DNA from: Halieaceae bacterium
Lineage (GTDB): Bacteria; Pseudomonadota; Gammaproteobacteria; Pseudomonadales; Halieaceae
Length of the DNA: 59,381 bases
Reading direction: 5' to 3'
Assembly (NCBI GenBank): GCA_028282105.1
Contig: JANQIO010000116.1
Coordinates: 1 to 59,381 of the forward strand
Shown: one piece after another, positions 7,715-17,194 of the stretch
Layout: each line of letters starts with the position of its first letter
Numbering within the stretch: position 1 is the stretch's first letter
The notes under the pieces: generated by a model
Database searches by the model: none
The model's input: only the letters and a program-made list of their open reading frames with translations
What the model was told of the DNA's origin: nothing
Program-made: the position numbers and the translations under genes

Positions 7715-8962
7715 CTAGCCGTTGTTGGTCGCCGAGTGCAGCTCTGAACTCAACCGCTCGAAGCGCCATAGATCGGTAGTACTTGAGCGCTCCCTGGCCT
7801 GCTCAAGGTTGCGGCTGGCCTTCTCGAACTGACCCAGGCGAATCTGGGTCTTGGCCAGACCGTAGTAAAACAGGCGCTCATCTTCCTTGCGCGAGATCGC
7901 ATCCTTGAAGTGCTCCAGCGCGCGTTCCGGGTCCCCCTGCTGCAACATGGCCTCACCCATAGAGTAGTGATAGTAGGGGTTGCGCTTGCGGCGGGCAGCA
8001 GTCTGGGCCGCCAGGGTATCAGCCTTCTCCACTTCGCCGATGCGACGATAGACACGCTCCAGGTTAACCGCGGCGGTCTCAGCATCACGGTCCAGGGCCA
8101 GAGCCGCCAGGTAGGCCTGCCGGGCTGCATCGGTATTACCGGCGCGGGACAGAATAACGCCCAGGTTGCTCCAGGCGGTGACAGACTTGTCGTCCATCAC
8201 GATCGCCTGCCTGCCGTATGCCAGGGCAGCATCGCTGGCGCCGGCCAGCAGGGCCTCCACGCTGCGATTGCTGTAGTAGAGCGCCAGCGCCTCCCGGTCG
8301 CTGATCGTGCGCGTGCGGTAGGAATCCACAGCGATGGCCGGGTTCAGGTCTACCACATAGCCGCGATGCAGCTTGTCCCAGTCAATGCGGTGGATACGGG
8401 TGCCGGTTTGCCACACCTGCCCCTGCAGCGCCGCCTCCTCACTCTCGGTAAGACTGCGCTTGAGTGTGCCGGTGACATTAATGTGCTGGCTGACGACAAA
8501 GGTGTTGCTGCTCATGTTCCACTGGGGCGGTGAATCCACCAGTTGGAACTCGGCCGGCACGCCGACATAGCGGGCCGCTGCGACAAACATATTGGAAAAA
8601 GAGAAGCAGTTGATTCGACCGCCCTCATCGAGCCTGTCCAGGGGCGCGGTAAAACCCGGGTCGTAGCTGTAACGCGGCTGGAAATCCTCGAAGGCCCAGT
8701 GGCGCAGGGCGCGGTAGCGGTCCTCCTGATGCGGTATTGGGAGAATTTCCTGATCCAGGTAGTCCCGCACTTCCTGGGGCAGTGCCAGGAAGTCCGCAAT
8801 CGCCCGCTGCTGTGCACTGTCGTCCACCGCCGCCTGGTCGCTGGCCACCAGTTCACGGACGTCCTCAACCATGGCGGCGGCAGCCGGTGCATCAGCACTC
8901 GTCGCACAGCCGGTCAGCACGGTGGCGCACAACAGGATGAATATCAGGGTGATGCTGTGCAT
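7715..8962 (-). CDS. Lipoprotein with transglutaminase-like and TPR domains
   Basis: A 415-aa lipoprotein (lipobox TVLTGC, Cys19). Residues about 95-215 look like a transglutaminase/cysteine-protease fold: Cys119 in 'RINCFSFSNMF', His160 in 'VSQHINV' and Asp205 in 'YVVDLNPAI' form a plausible Cys-His-Asp triad. From about residue 220 there are several TPR units ('AWSNLGVILSRAGNTDAARQ', 'PYYHYSMGEAMLQQGDPERA'). ATG 8962 was chosen because it follows a GGAGGGG site and starts the signal peptide; an ORF start 24 codons earlier adds only basic residues. The role is probably periplasmic peptide processing or assembly, by inference only. It is divergent from dnaE2. Confidence 0.8.
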   Translation of the reverse strand: MHSITLIFILLCATVLTGCATSADAPAAAAMVEDVRELVASDQAAVDDSAQQRAIADFLALPQEVRDYLDQEILPIPHQEDRYRALRHWAFEDFQPRYSYDPGFTAPLDRLDEGGRINCFSFSNMFVAAARYVGVPAEFQLVDSPPQWNMSSNTFVVSQHINVTGTLKRSLTESEEAALQGQVWQTGTRIHRIDWDKLHRGYVVDLNPAIAVDSYRTRTISDREALALYYSNRSVEALLAGASDAALAYGRQAIVMDDKSVTAWSNLGVILSRAGNTDAARQAYLAALALDRDAETAAVNLERVYRRIGEVEKADTLAAQTAARRKRNPYYHYSMGEAMLQQGDPERALEHFKDAISRKEDERLFYYGLAKTQIRLGQFEKASRNLEQARERSSTTDLWRFERLSSELHSATNNG

Positions 8963-9150
8963 GGGGACCCCTCCCCGGCGGCTAGCCGTATCTTGCTTGT
9001 CGTTCTCCCGTCCACAACCCGTGTTATACCGCACAGGGCATCAGCGCCCGGCATCCATCCAGGCTTTGTTCAGCTTTGTTCAGCTTAGCTCACTCGAGCA
9101 AGGGCTGCGTCCGCGATGCCACAGTGGCAAGCAAGCCCCATATTAATATA

Positions 9151-9166
9151 CTGTACATATATACAG
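9151..9166 (+). promoter_or_regulatory. LexA (SOS) box upstream of dnaE2
   Basis: CTGTACATATATACAG is a near-perfect LexA site. It lies 41 bp before the preferred dnaE2 ATG at 9208 and matches the arrangement at imuA, so the three mutasome genes should share LexA control. It sits in the divergent gap with the TPR lipoprotein gene, which could also feel it. Confidence 0.93.
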
Positions 9167-9207
9167 TATTGAGAATGGGCGTTTTATCCCCTCCCAAACC
9201 CGGAACC

Positions 9208-12200
9208 ATGTACGCCGAACTGCACTGCCTGAGCAATTTCAGCTTTCAGCGGGGGGCTTCCCACCCCCGCGAACTGGTGCTGCGCGCGGCAGAGCTGGGC
9301 TACAGCGCCATTGCCATAACCGACGAATGCTCCCTGGCCGGTGTGGTCAAAGCCCATGTCGCCGCCAAAGAGGTGGGGATTCAGCTCATCATTGGCAGCG
9401 AGTTCCAGCTCGAGGAAGGCATTCGGCTGGTGGCCCTGGCCCCCTCCCGGGCGGCCTATTCGGAGCTGTCGGGGCTGATCAGCCTGGCGCGACGGCGCAG
9501 TCCCAAGGGGGAATACCGGGTAGCCTTGCGGGATGTGATCTTTCACCTGAAGCGCTGCCTGCTGATCTGGCTGCCCACCGATGACAGCGATAGCAGCCGC
9601 GCCTACGGCGCCCAGCTCCGGCGTCTTTGCAAAGACAGGCTGTGGCTGGGCGTCCACCACCTGCGCCGGGCCGGCGAGCGACAGCGCTACCTCAAGCTGC
9701 TGGCCATGGCCCGGGGGCTGGATATTCCCATGCTGGCCTGTGGTGATGTACAGATGCATCACCCACGTCGTAAACCCCTGCACGACGTGCTCACCGCGAT
9801 TCGTTTCAATACCAGCATCCAGCAACTGGGCAGGAAGCGCCTGGGCAACAGCCAGCAGCACCTGCGCAGCCTGGGGCAGCTGCGGCAGCTTTACCCGCCC
9901 TCGCTGCTGACCCGCACCCTGGCGGTAGCGGAGCGCTGCCGCTTCAGCCTCGATGAACTGCGCTACGAATACCCCGAGGAAGTGGTGCCCGAGGGTTACG
10001 ATCCCGGCCGCTGGCTGCGCAAGCTGGTGACCGACGGCTGCCTGGCCCGCTGGCCCGGCGGCCCCGATGAAGCAGTGCTGCAACGTATTGAGGACGAGTT
10101 GGCCCTGATCGAGGAACTCAACTACGAGTACTACTTCCTTACCGTTCACGACCTGGTGCAGTTTGCCCGCTCTCGCAACATTCTCTGCCAGGGCCGCGGC
10201 TCAGCGGCCAACTCGGTGGTGTGCTACTGCCTGCATATCACCGAAGTATCACCGGACCAGGTGTCGTTACTATTCGAGCGCTTCATCTCCAGGGAGCGGG
10301 ACGAACCGCCGGATATCGACGTAGATTTCGAGCACGAGCGCCGCGAGGAAGTCATCCAGTACATCTACCGCAAGTACAGCCGCAAGCGGGCCGCCCTGGC
10401 GGCCACCCTGGTCACCTACCGCTCCCGCAGCGCGGTGCGCGATGTGGGCAAGGCCCTGGGGCTGGACCCGGTGCTGGTGGACGACCTGGCCAAGAGCCTG
10501 GCCTGGTGGGACCGCCGCAAGGACCTCGAAGACCGCTTTGCCGAACAGGGCATGGGCGCCGGCACCCGCAGCGCCCGGCAGTTCTACGACCTGGTGCAGG
10601 AAATTCACGGTTTCCCCCGCCACCTCTCCCAGCACGTGGGCGGTTTCGTCATTACCCGCAGCCCCATTTCCACCCTGGTGCCGGTAGAGAACGCCAGCAT
10701 GGAAGACCGCACCGTGATCCAGTGGGACAAGGAAGATATCGAGGCGCTGGGGCTCTTGAAGGTCGATGTGCTGGCGCTGGGTATGTTGTCGGCGATTCGC
10801 AAGAGCCTGGAGCTGGTGCACCGCTACCAGCCACGCATCCGCCGCATCCAGGACCTGCCAAAAGAAGACCCGGCCACCTACCGCATGCTGCAAACCGCCG
10901 ACAGCATCGGCGTATTCCAGATCGAATCGCGGGCGCAGATGTCGATGCTGCCGCGTATGAAACCGGCCTGCTTCTACGACCTGGTGATCGAGATTGCCAT
11001 CGTTCGCCCCGGCCCCATCCAGGGCGATATGGTGCACCCCTACCTGCGGCGCCGGCAGGGCCAGGAGCCGGTGACCTACCCCAACGCTGAGATCAAGGCG
11101 GTACTGGAACGCACCCTGGGTGTGCCCATCTTCCAGGAGCAGGCCATCAAACTGGCCATGGTGGCCGCCGGTTTCAGCGGCGGTGAAGCCGACCAGCTGC
11201 GGCGCGCCATGGCGAGCTGGGGCAAGAACGGCAACCTCATGCATTTCGAGGACAAGCTGGTGCAGGGAATGCTGGCGCGTGGCTACGACGAAGCCTTTGC
11301 CAAGCGGCTATTCAGCCAGATCAAGGGCTTTGGCGGTTACGGCTTCCCGGAGTCCCACTCGGCGAGCTTTGCGCTGCTGGCCTACGTGTCGGCCTGGCTC
11401 AAGTGCCACCATCCGGCGGCGTTTTATTGTGGCCTGTTGAACAGCCAGCCCATGGGCTTTTATTCCCCCTCGCAGCTGGTGCAGGACGCCCGCCGCCACC
11501 GGGTGGTGGTATTGCCCGTCGACGTCAACCACAGCCACTGGGACCACCAACTGCTGGACGATAGCCAGCACTCGCTGCTGCTGGGTTTCCGGCTGGTGAA
11601 GGGCCTTAGCCGCGAGGGCGCCGAGCGCATTGTGGCCGGGGCACATCGGCAGCCTTTCACCAATGTCAGTGACCTGCGACGCCGGGCCCAGCTCGACAAA
11701 CGCGACATGGAAGCCCTGGCGGATGCCGACGCCCTCACCAGCCTCTCCGGCCACCGCCACCAGGCCCAGTGGCAGATCATGGCCCTGGAGGCAAGCCGGC
11801 CGCTGCTGGAAAACGAACAGCGCCAGCCTTCCCGCTACTTTGATGATGCCATCGAACTGCGTGCCCCCGCGGTGGCCGAGGACGTGCTGGCCGACTACCG
11901 CAGCACCGGTTTGAGCCTGCGCCCCCATCCTATGAGCCTGCTGCGCCACAACCCTCCCTTCAATCGCTGCAAGCGCCACGCCGACCTGCCGGCAGTGGGC
12001 AACAACCGCTTTATTCGCATCGCCGGCCTGGTCACCGGGCGCCAGCGCCCGGGCACCGCCTCCGGCGTACTGTTCCTGACCCTGGAAGACGAGACCGGCA
12101 ACAGCAATGTGGTGGTGTGGCCGCGGGTGCAGGAGCGCTTTCGTCAGGCCCTCATGACCTCCCAGCTACTGCTGGTGAAAGGCACCCTGGAAACCCGCGA

Positions 12201-12288
12201 CAACGTCACCCACATTATCGCCGGGGCCCTGTTCGACTACAGCGCCGCGCTCAGGGACCTGCACCTGAAAAGCCGGGATTTTCATTGA
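9208..12288 (+). CDS. dnaE2: Error-prone DNA polymerase III alpha subunit DnaE2 (ImuC)
   Basis: DnaE2 is the polymerase of the ImuA-ImuB-DnaE2 mutasome that copies past lesions. The 1026-aa protein opens with a PHP domain ('YAELHCLSNFSF', 'GYSAIAITDECSLAGV'), then the C-family polymerase core with 'GRGSAANS' near residue 329 and the catalytic 'PPDIDVDFEHERR' near 368. 'GFPRHLSQHVGGFVITRSP' and 'FGGYGFPESHSASFALLAY' are DnaE2-type blocks. The C-terminus is an OB-fold ('RIAGLVTGRQRPGTASGV'). ATG 9208 fits the conserved start; ATG 9175 is 8 bp after the LexA box and is less likely. It stands alone, 5.8 kb from imuAB. Confidence 0.95.
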   Translation: MYAELHCLSNFSFQRGASHPRELVLRAAELGYSAIAITDECSLAGVVKAHVAAKEVGIQLIIGSEFQLEEGIRLVALAPSRAAYSELSGLISLARRRSPKGEYRVALRDVIFHLKRCLLIWLPTDDSDSSRAYGAQLRRLCKDRLWLGVHHLRRAGERQRYLKLLAMARGLDIPMLACGDVQMHHPRRKPLHDVLTAIRFNTSIQQLGRKRLGNSQQHLRSLGQLRQLYPPSLLTRTLAVAERCRFSLDELRYEYPEEVVPEGYDPGRWLRKLVTDGCLARWPGGPDEAVLQRIEDELALIEELNYEYYFLTVHDLVQFARSRNILCQGRGSAANSVVCYCLHITEVSPDQVSLLFERFISRERDEPPDIDVDFEHERREEVIQYIYRKYSRKRAALAATLVTYRSRSAVRDVGKALGLDPVLVDDLAKSLAWWDRRKDLEDRFAEQGMGAGTRSARQFYDLVQEIHGFPRHLSQHVGGFVITRSPISTLVPVENASMEDRTVIQWDKEDIEALGLLKVDVLALGMLSAIRKSLELVHRYQPRIRRIQDLPKEDPATYRMLQTADSIGVFQIESRAQMSMLPRMKPACFYDLVIEIAIVRPGPIQGDMVHPYLRRRQGQEPVTYPNAEIKAVLERTLGVPIFQEQAIKLAMVAAGFSGGEADQLRRAMASWGKNGNLMHFEDKLVQGMLARGYDEAFAKRLFSQIKGFGGYGFPESHSASFALLAYVSAWLKCHHPAAFYCGLLNSQPMGFYSPSQLVQDARRHRVVVLPVDVNHSHWDHQLLDDSQHSLLLGFRLVKGLSREGAERIVAGAHRQPFTNVSDLRRRAQLDKRDMEALADADALTSLSGHRHQAQWQIMALEASRPLLENEQRQPSRYFDDAIELRAPAVAEDVLADYRSTGLSLRPHPMSLLRHNPPFNRCKRHADLPAVGNNRFIRIAGLVTGRQRPGTASGVLFLTLEDETGNSNVVVWPRVQERFRQALMTSQLLLVKGTLETRDNVTHIIAGALFDYSAALRDLHLKSRDFH

Positions 12289-12402
12289 CCGCAGCGCTAC
12301 CAGGAAAAAAGTGAGTAGTACTTCACAAACTGACCACAATAGCGGGACACGGCGCCTGCATCTGTCATGCTATTGGACAAAACACGTACAGGGATCGGTA
12401 TC

Positions 12403-14481
12403 GTGGCGCACATACAGCTAAAAGGACTACTCAAGACGGCGGTCATCGTCGTTGCTGCGTTCAATCTTACGGCCTGCAAGCTAAATCTGGAGCCCACCCT
12501 GGGCGGTCGTATCGTTACCGCCAGCGGGAGCGTCAGCTGCGAGCCCGGGGAAAGCTGCGTTGTAGACATAGCGGATGCCAGCTTCAACGAGACTTTTATG
12601 GCGCAGCCCTACTCGGGCTACGAATTCGTACGCTGGAAGGAGGCCGAGGCGCACTACTGCGGGGGCAGCAGCGAAGACTGTGTGATTGACCTGCGCATTC
12701 TGTCCTCGCTGGACGATGTCGGGGAATTGTTTGCCGCAACTGCCGACGCGGATTTTTTCCTGGTACCCGAATTCAGAGCCCTGCAAAACCAGCAGCCGCC
12801 TGAACCCATTGCAAACCTGCCCATGGATGGCGGGCTGACAGACACCGTCAGCGGCGCAGCCGGCGAGCTTTTCGGTGCAGTGGCCTGGCAGGACAGGAAC
12901 CGGAACAGCGACAGCGCCCTGTTGTTCTATGACCCCACCAGCAATGCGCCCCTGTATGACGCTCTTCTGGGTACCTATGCACAGATTGACCTTCCTCTGC
13001 TTCCCACCGGAAGATCGCCCCGAACAATCGCCTTCTTCGCCCGCGCCGGCCTTGGTAGCACAATGCTCAGCTATGGCGGCAGCCATGGTACTGACGTCCG
13101 CATTGCTATGACGCCGCAGTTAGCGTTCTGCATGGGTGGACGTTGCCTTGAGCGCGGTCGCCAAACGGCTCTCGACAATGCCTACAACGATGGGCGCTGG
13201 CACCACTTCGCAATCTCCTTTGACAGTATTACGGCGAGCATCTACATCGACGGGGTCGCGGCAGGAGAATTCACACCCGGTGAACTGGGTGATGAAGTCA
13301 CTCCGTTGCGGCTGGGCTCGATACGGGGATCATTGGACGAGCTTGTGGTGTACGACGCGGCACTGCCCGCTTCCACGATTGCTGAGCTTGCAAAGGGCTG
13401 GAACCCGGCCGCCAGCGCAGCAGACATTCATATCGACAGCATCACATCAGATACCGAAACCGCGGAGAGGGGCAGTAATATTGTCCTGGATGTGGCGATT
13501 TCCAATACCGGCAACCTCGATATGTCTGGTTACCTGAACTTCTACGTCTCCGAAGACGCCAGCATCAGTGCTACCGATACGCTGGTTGGTTCGGCCAACA
13601 GCATTACCTTTCCCACCCTGACGGGAGGGGCCAGCACCACCAAGAGTGTGACCTGGGTGAACGCCAGTGCACCCAGCGCCGAAGTCTACATCGGCGTGTG
13701 CGCCGACTACACAGAGGCTGAGGTCCTAACCAGCAGCTGTTCCGCCGGACCACTTATTACGTTTACCGGCGACAGCAATGACGGCGGTGGCGGTGGCGGT
13801 GGTGCGGATGGCGGCTCCGGCGCCACCGACAAGCCCGACATCGCAACCACGATTGTCCGCGCTAATGCACGGGGCAGTCACGTCGTGACATTTACCAATA
13901 CGGGCACGGCCGCATCCGTGGAAAACGCGCTGCTGGCAAGGCTCGATATTATGGCCACAGAGTCCGGTACAACTCCGACGGACCTCTTCACGTCTGACAA
14001 GACGCTGCCAGCCCTGGAGCCCGGAGAAAGCGTCACCATGACCATGTTCCCACCGATGAGCTACGCGGCAAACTACTTCGAATCAGAGATCTGCATCACC
14101 AACCCTGACAGCGGCACTTTTACAGGTGACGATTGCGACCAGACTACATTCCAGCGCTCCGCGGGCATCGACCTGTCTATTGCCATCGTTCAGCCTGTGG
14201 TCGACGACTTCAACACCCAGGTGATTTATTCCAACAACGGCAGTGTCCCGGTGGACGACATTATCGAGATCACCATGACGTACACGCGTGCCTCGGACGG
14301 CGCCGTCGATGTGCTGCCATTTCTTAACGGTGCGGGTATCGCGCCCGGCGAGACGCTGCTGGAACTGTTCGCCACCGGCGTCAACCCTGCCGAGGCCTTC
14401 ACGCTGCAGTTCTGCATCGAGGTCACGGCCCAGGAATCCAACCCCGCAGACAACTGTTCAACCGTCGAGTACACACCCTAG
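12403..14481 (+). CDS. Lipoprotein with LamG-like and CARDB-like domains
   Basis: A 692-aa surface or periplasmic lipoprotein. GTG 12403 follows a GGGATCGG site and gives a signal ending in a lipobox (FNLTAC, Cys25); an ATG 12 codons upstream is possible. Residues about 143-333 form a LamG/concanavalin-like domain ('RTIAFFARAGLGS', 'DGRWHHFAISFDS', 'GSLDELVVYDAALP'). After it come three CARDB-like beta domains starting near 343, 472 and 585, the first two separated by a Gly/Asp linker rich in glycine. Such proteins usually bind carbohydrate or protein at the surface. No enzyme signature is seen. Confidence 0.75.
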   Translation: MAHIQLKGLLKTAVIVVAAFNLTACKLNLEPTLGGRIVTASGSVSCEPGESCVVDIADASFNETFMAQPYSGYEFVRWKEAEAHYCGGSSEDCVIDLRILSSLDDVGELFAATADADFFLVPEFRALQNQQPPEPIANLPMDGGLTDTVSGAAGELFGAVAWQDRNRNSDSALLFYDPTSNAPLYDALLGTYAQIDLPLLPTGRSPRTIAFFARAGLGSTMLSYGGSHGTDVRIAMTPQLAFCMGGRCLERGRQTALDNAYNDGRWHHFAISFDSITASIYIDGVAAGEFTPGELGDEVTPLRLGSIRGSLDELVVYDAALPASTIAELAKGWNPAASAADIHIDSITSDTETAERGSNIVLDVAISNTGNLDMSGYLNFYVSEDASISATDTLVGSANSITFPTLTGGASTTKSVTWVNASAPSAEVYIGVCADYTEAEVLTSSCSAGPLITFTGDSNDGGGGGGGADGGSGATDKPDIATTIVRANARGSHVVTFTNTGTAASVENALLARLDIMATESGTTPTDLFTSDKTLPALEPGESVTMTMFPPMSYAANYFESEICITNPDSGTFTGDDCDQTTFQRSAGIDLSIAIVQPVVDDFNTQVIYSNNGSVPVDDIIEITMTYTRASDGAVDVLPFLNGAGIAPGETLLELFATGVNPAEAFTLQFCIEVTAQESNPADNCSTVEYTP

Positions 14482-14532
14482 CAATGCGGTGTGCACCAGG
14501 TCAGAAAGCCTGACGGGAAAAGTCTCAATCAC

Positions 14533-15723
14533 CTAACTCATGAGGTCTGCGCGTGTGCGCTCCAGTAGGTCGGTGAATATACGGAAGCTCTCGTCAGCGG
14601 AGAGTTTTTCATCGATCAGCATCTGGAAGGCCTCGCGCTCCAGGCTATCCAGTTCTGACAGCAGACCGCCCTGTTCACCGTCGCGGGCGCGCTCACGGAT
14701 GGCCAGTACCCGGGCGTAAAACACATCGGCGCGGTCTTTCTTGCGCCGCGCCCGCCAGCGCGCCGCCGCAGCCAGACCGGTCAACAGCAGCACGCCAATG
14801 TAGACCAGCATGTTGATCATCTCGGCGTAGCGCTCCAGCAGGCTGGGCTCGTCGCGCTCCAGAAAACGCCGCGCACCGGGGTGCAGTGGAAAATTCAGGC
14901 TGAGCGGATCAAAGGCCTCATTCAGTCCGGAGAACACGGCAGGGGCAATCGCCATGAAACGTTGCTTTTGTTCGATCAGGGTGCGGGTGAGCTCGTAGAT
15001 CTGGGTCTCGGGTACCTGCTTGCGGGTCACCAGCAGCATATCTACCTGCAGGGTGGCCAGCGGTACCTCGTTCCCCGGCAGGTCGTAGGTGCGCTGGGGA
15101 ATCACCGCGGGCTGCATCTGCGGGAGGATATAGCTGAAGCCCTTCAGATGGCGGCTGGCGTCCTGGTCGCCGTCCCCCATGGAAGCCAGTCGAAAACCCG
15201 GGTGGTACCACAGCGTGGTATCCGGTGCGATCGGACCAAAATAGACAATCAGCTGCGTGTCGTCGTCGACCTGGTCAACAAAGCGAATGTCATCTTCATC
15301 AAAGCCCCGGCGTCGCGCCGCCATGCGAATGAAGGTCTTGCCCGCCAGGGAGTCATTGGCCACGTGGATAGCAGCCGTTCCCAATAGGCTGGCCGCGCTC
15401 TCCGCCGCCACCCCCTCTCGCACCAGCAGGTGCATAACGCTCTTGTAAGCGGGCAACACTGCGCGAATGCCGCCCGTGAACGGCGTGGAGTTCTCGATGA
15501 GGGCAAGGTCGGCCTGGTCGGCTGCCAGCGCCTCAAGAGCAGACACCCCGGGTTGGGGTTGGGCGGACGCCATCTGCAGATTGGAGCGTTCCAGAAAAAT
15601 GGCTTCCATGCGCTCGGGATCAAGCGCCTGGTAGGCCAGGGGAAGCACACGCAGTTCGCCGTTTTCCTGGGCACAGCCCACTAACAGTAAAGCGCCAAGC
15701 GCCAGGAGGATAAGTGGTCTCAT
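14533..15723 (-). CDS. TAXI-family solute-binding-like lipoprotein with a C-terminal membrane segment
   Basis: A 396-aa TAXI-type (TRAP-associated extracytoplasmic) binding protein: 'LEALAADQADLALIENSTPF', 'IRFVDQVDDDTQLIVYFG' and 'VDMLLVTRKQVPETQIYELTRTL' are family-like. It has a lipobox (LLLVGC, Cys17) and, unusually, a transmembrane helix at about residues 303-320, followed by a basic stretch and an acidic helical tail that would be cytosolic. No TRAP permease gene is nearby. The ATG at 15723 was chosen because it begins the signal peptide. It may therefore act as a sensor or partner protein rather than a transport subunit; this is inference. Confidence 0.75.
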   Translation of the reverse strand: MRPLILLALGALLLVGCAQENGELRVLPLAYQALDPERMEAIFLERSNLQMASAQPQPGVSALEALAADQADLALIENSTPFTGGIRAVLPAYKSVMHLLVREGVAAESAASLLGTAAIHVANDSLAGKTFIRMAARRRGFDEDDIRFVDQVDDDTQLIVYFGPIAPDTTLWYHPGFRLASMGDGDQDASRHLKGFSYILPQMQPAVIPQRTYDLPGNEVPLATLQVDMLLVTRKQVPETQIYELTRTLIEQKQRFMAIAPAVFSGLNEAFDPLSLNFPLHPGARRFLERDEPSLLERYAEMINMLVYIGVLLLTGLAAAARWRARRKKDRADVFYARVLAIRERARDGEQGGLLSELDSLEREAFQMLIDEKLSADESFRIFTDLLERTRADLMS

Positions 15724-15853
15724 CGGCCCATGGTAAATCAACTTGGCCGCTAGCGGGCAGCACGGGAGTGAGGCACCCGTGAGGGACAAACACTGACTGC
15801 CGCCAAAAAGCTGCTAAGGTAAATGTCCAAGCAAACGCCAAGAGCGCAATCAC

Positions 15854-17194
15854 ATGACGGCCAACCCCTACCTGCAGGGCAATTTTGCCCCCATAGAATC
15901 CGAGATCAGCTCCACCGACCTGCCGGTGCAGGGCCGGATTCCCGAGTCGCTCAGTGGCCGCCTGCTACGAATAGGCCCGAACCCCGTGAACGCGGTGCCG
16001 GAGCAGTACCACTGGTTCCTGGGTAACGGCATGGCTCACGGCCTGCGGCTGCGCGACGGCAGGGCTGAATGGTACAAGGCCCGCTACGTGCGCGACGATG
16101 AAGTCACCGAGCATTTCGACTGGCCCCCGGTGACCGGTCCTCAGGCCGCTCTCTCTATTGGCCACGGCGTGGCCAACACCAACATCATCAGCCATGCCGG
16201 CAGAACCCTGGCCATTGTCGAGGCCGGCAACCTGCCGGTCGAGCTCGACTACGACCTGGACACCATTGGCCGCTTTGACTTCAACGGCGGGCTGACCGGC
16301 GGCTTCAGCGCCCACCCCCACCGGGACCCGGACACCGGCGAGCTGCACACCGCGGTGTACTCACCCCTGTGGCAGCACATCCAGTACCTGCGCGTGAGCG
16401 CGGAGGGCGAGGTTGTGCACCGTGTTGATGTGCCCACACCGGGCAAGCCCATGGTGCACGACTGCATGTTCACCGAGAACTACTTCATCCTGCTCGACCT
16501 GCCCTGCACCCTGAACGAAGCTGCGATGGTCGACGGGCTGCCCTTCCCCTATCTGTGGGACGAAAACTACGGCGCGCGCGTCGGCCTGCTGCCCAGAGAT
16601 GGCTCGGCGCAGGACGTCAGCTGGCACGAAGTCGACCCCTGCTATGTCTTCCACCCAATGAACGGCTATGAAGATGAGCAGGGGCGTGTGGTCATGGATG
16701 TTGCGCGTCACCCACGCATGTTTGCCACTGACCGACACGGTCCCAACGAGGGTCGCACCCGGCTGGACCGCTGGATCATTGATCCCGGCGCATCGAAAGT
16801 GAGCGAAAGCTGCCTGGACGATTATCCGCAGGAGTTTCCGCGCATCGATGACCGTCGCGCCGGCAAGTCTTACCGTTACGGTTACACCGCCGAAGTCGGC
16901 GCGGGCTTTGTCACCGGCGGCATTCGCAAGCACGATCTGCTTACGGGCCAGGTCAGCGCATACCAGCCTCCCGCCCATCAGCACTGCTTCGAACCGGTGT
17001 TCGTTGCGGCCGGCGACAGCGCCGCCGAGGACGAGGGCTGGATCATGGCCTATGTGCACGACGATGAACGCAATGCCAGCGATGTGATCATCCTCAATGC
17101 CCAGGATCTCGAGGCCGGACCCGAGGCCACCATTGCCCTGCCGCGACGGGTGCCCTACGGCTTCCACGGCAACTGGGTGGCCGACCCGGTTTGA
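15854..17194 (+). CDS. Carotenoid oxygenase (RPE65/lignostilbene dioxygenase family)
   Basis: A 446-aa Fe(II)-dependent dioxygenase that cleaves a C=C bond of carotenoids, apocarotenoids or stilbenes. The four metal-binding histidines are visible: His154 ('FSAHPHRD'), His202 ('MVHDCMFTENYFILLD'), His267 ('YVFHPMNGYED') and His438 ('GFHGNWV'). 'LLRIGPNP' and 'HWFLGNGMAHGLRL' at the N-terminus are family blocks. No signal peptide is visible. Its TGA overlaps the TTG start of the LysR gene (TTGA), so regulator and enzyme are coupled. Confidence 0.92.
   Translation: MTANPYLQGNFAPIESEISSTDLPVQGRIPESLSGRLLRIGPNPVNAVPEQYHWFLGNGMAHGLRLRDGRAEWYKARYVRDDEVTEHFDWPPVTGPQAALSIGHGVANTNIISHAGRTLAIVEAGNLPVELDYDLDTIGRFDFNGGLTGGFSAHPHRDPDTGELHTAVYSPLWQHIQYLRVSAEGEVVHRVDVPTPGKPMVHDCMFTENYFILLDLPCTLNEAAMVDGLPFPYLWDENYGARVGLLPRDGSAQDVSWHEVDPCYVFHPMNGYEDEQGRVVMDVARHPRMFATDRHGPNEGRTRLDRWIIDPGASKVSESCLDDYPQEFPRIDDRRAGKSYRYGYTAEVGAGFVTGGIRKHDLLTGQVSAYQPPAHQHCFEPVFVAAGDSAAEDEGWIMAYVHDDERNASDVIILNAQDLEAGPEATIALPRRVPYGFHGNWVADPV

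Noticed and set aside
9184..10149. A 321-codon minus-strand frame inside dnaE2
   Set aside because: It shadows a clear DnaE2 coding region and contains no conserved motif.
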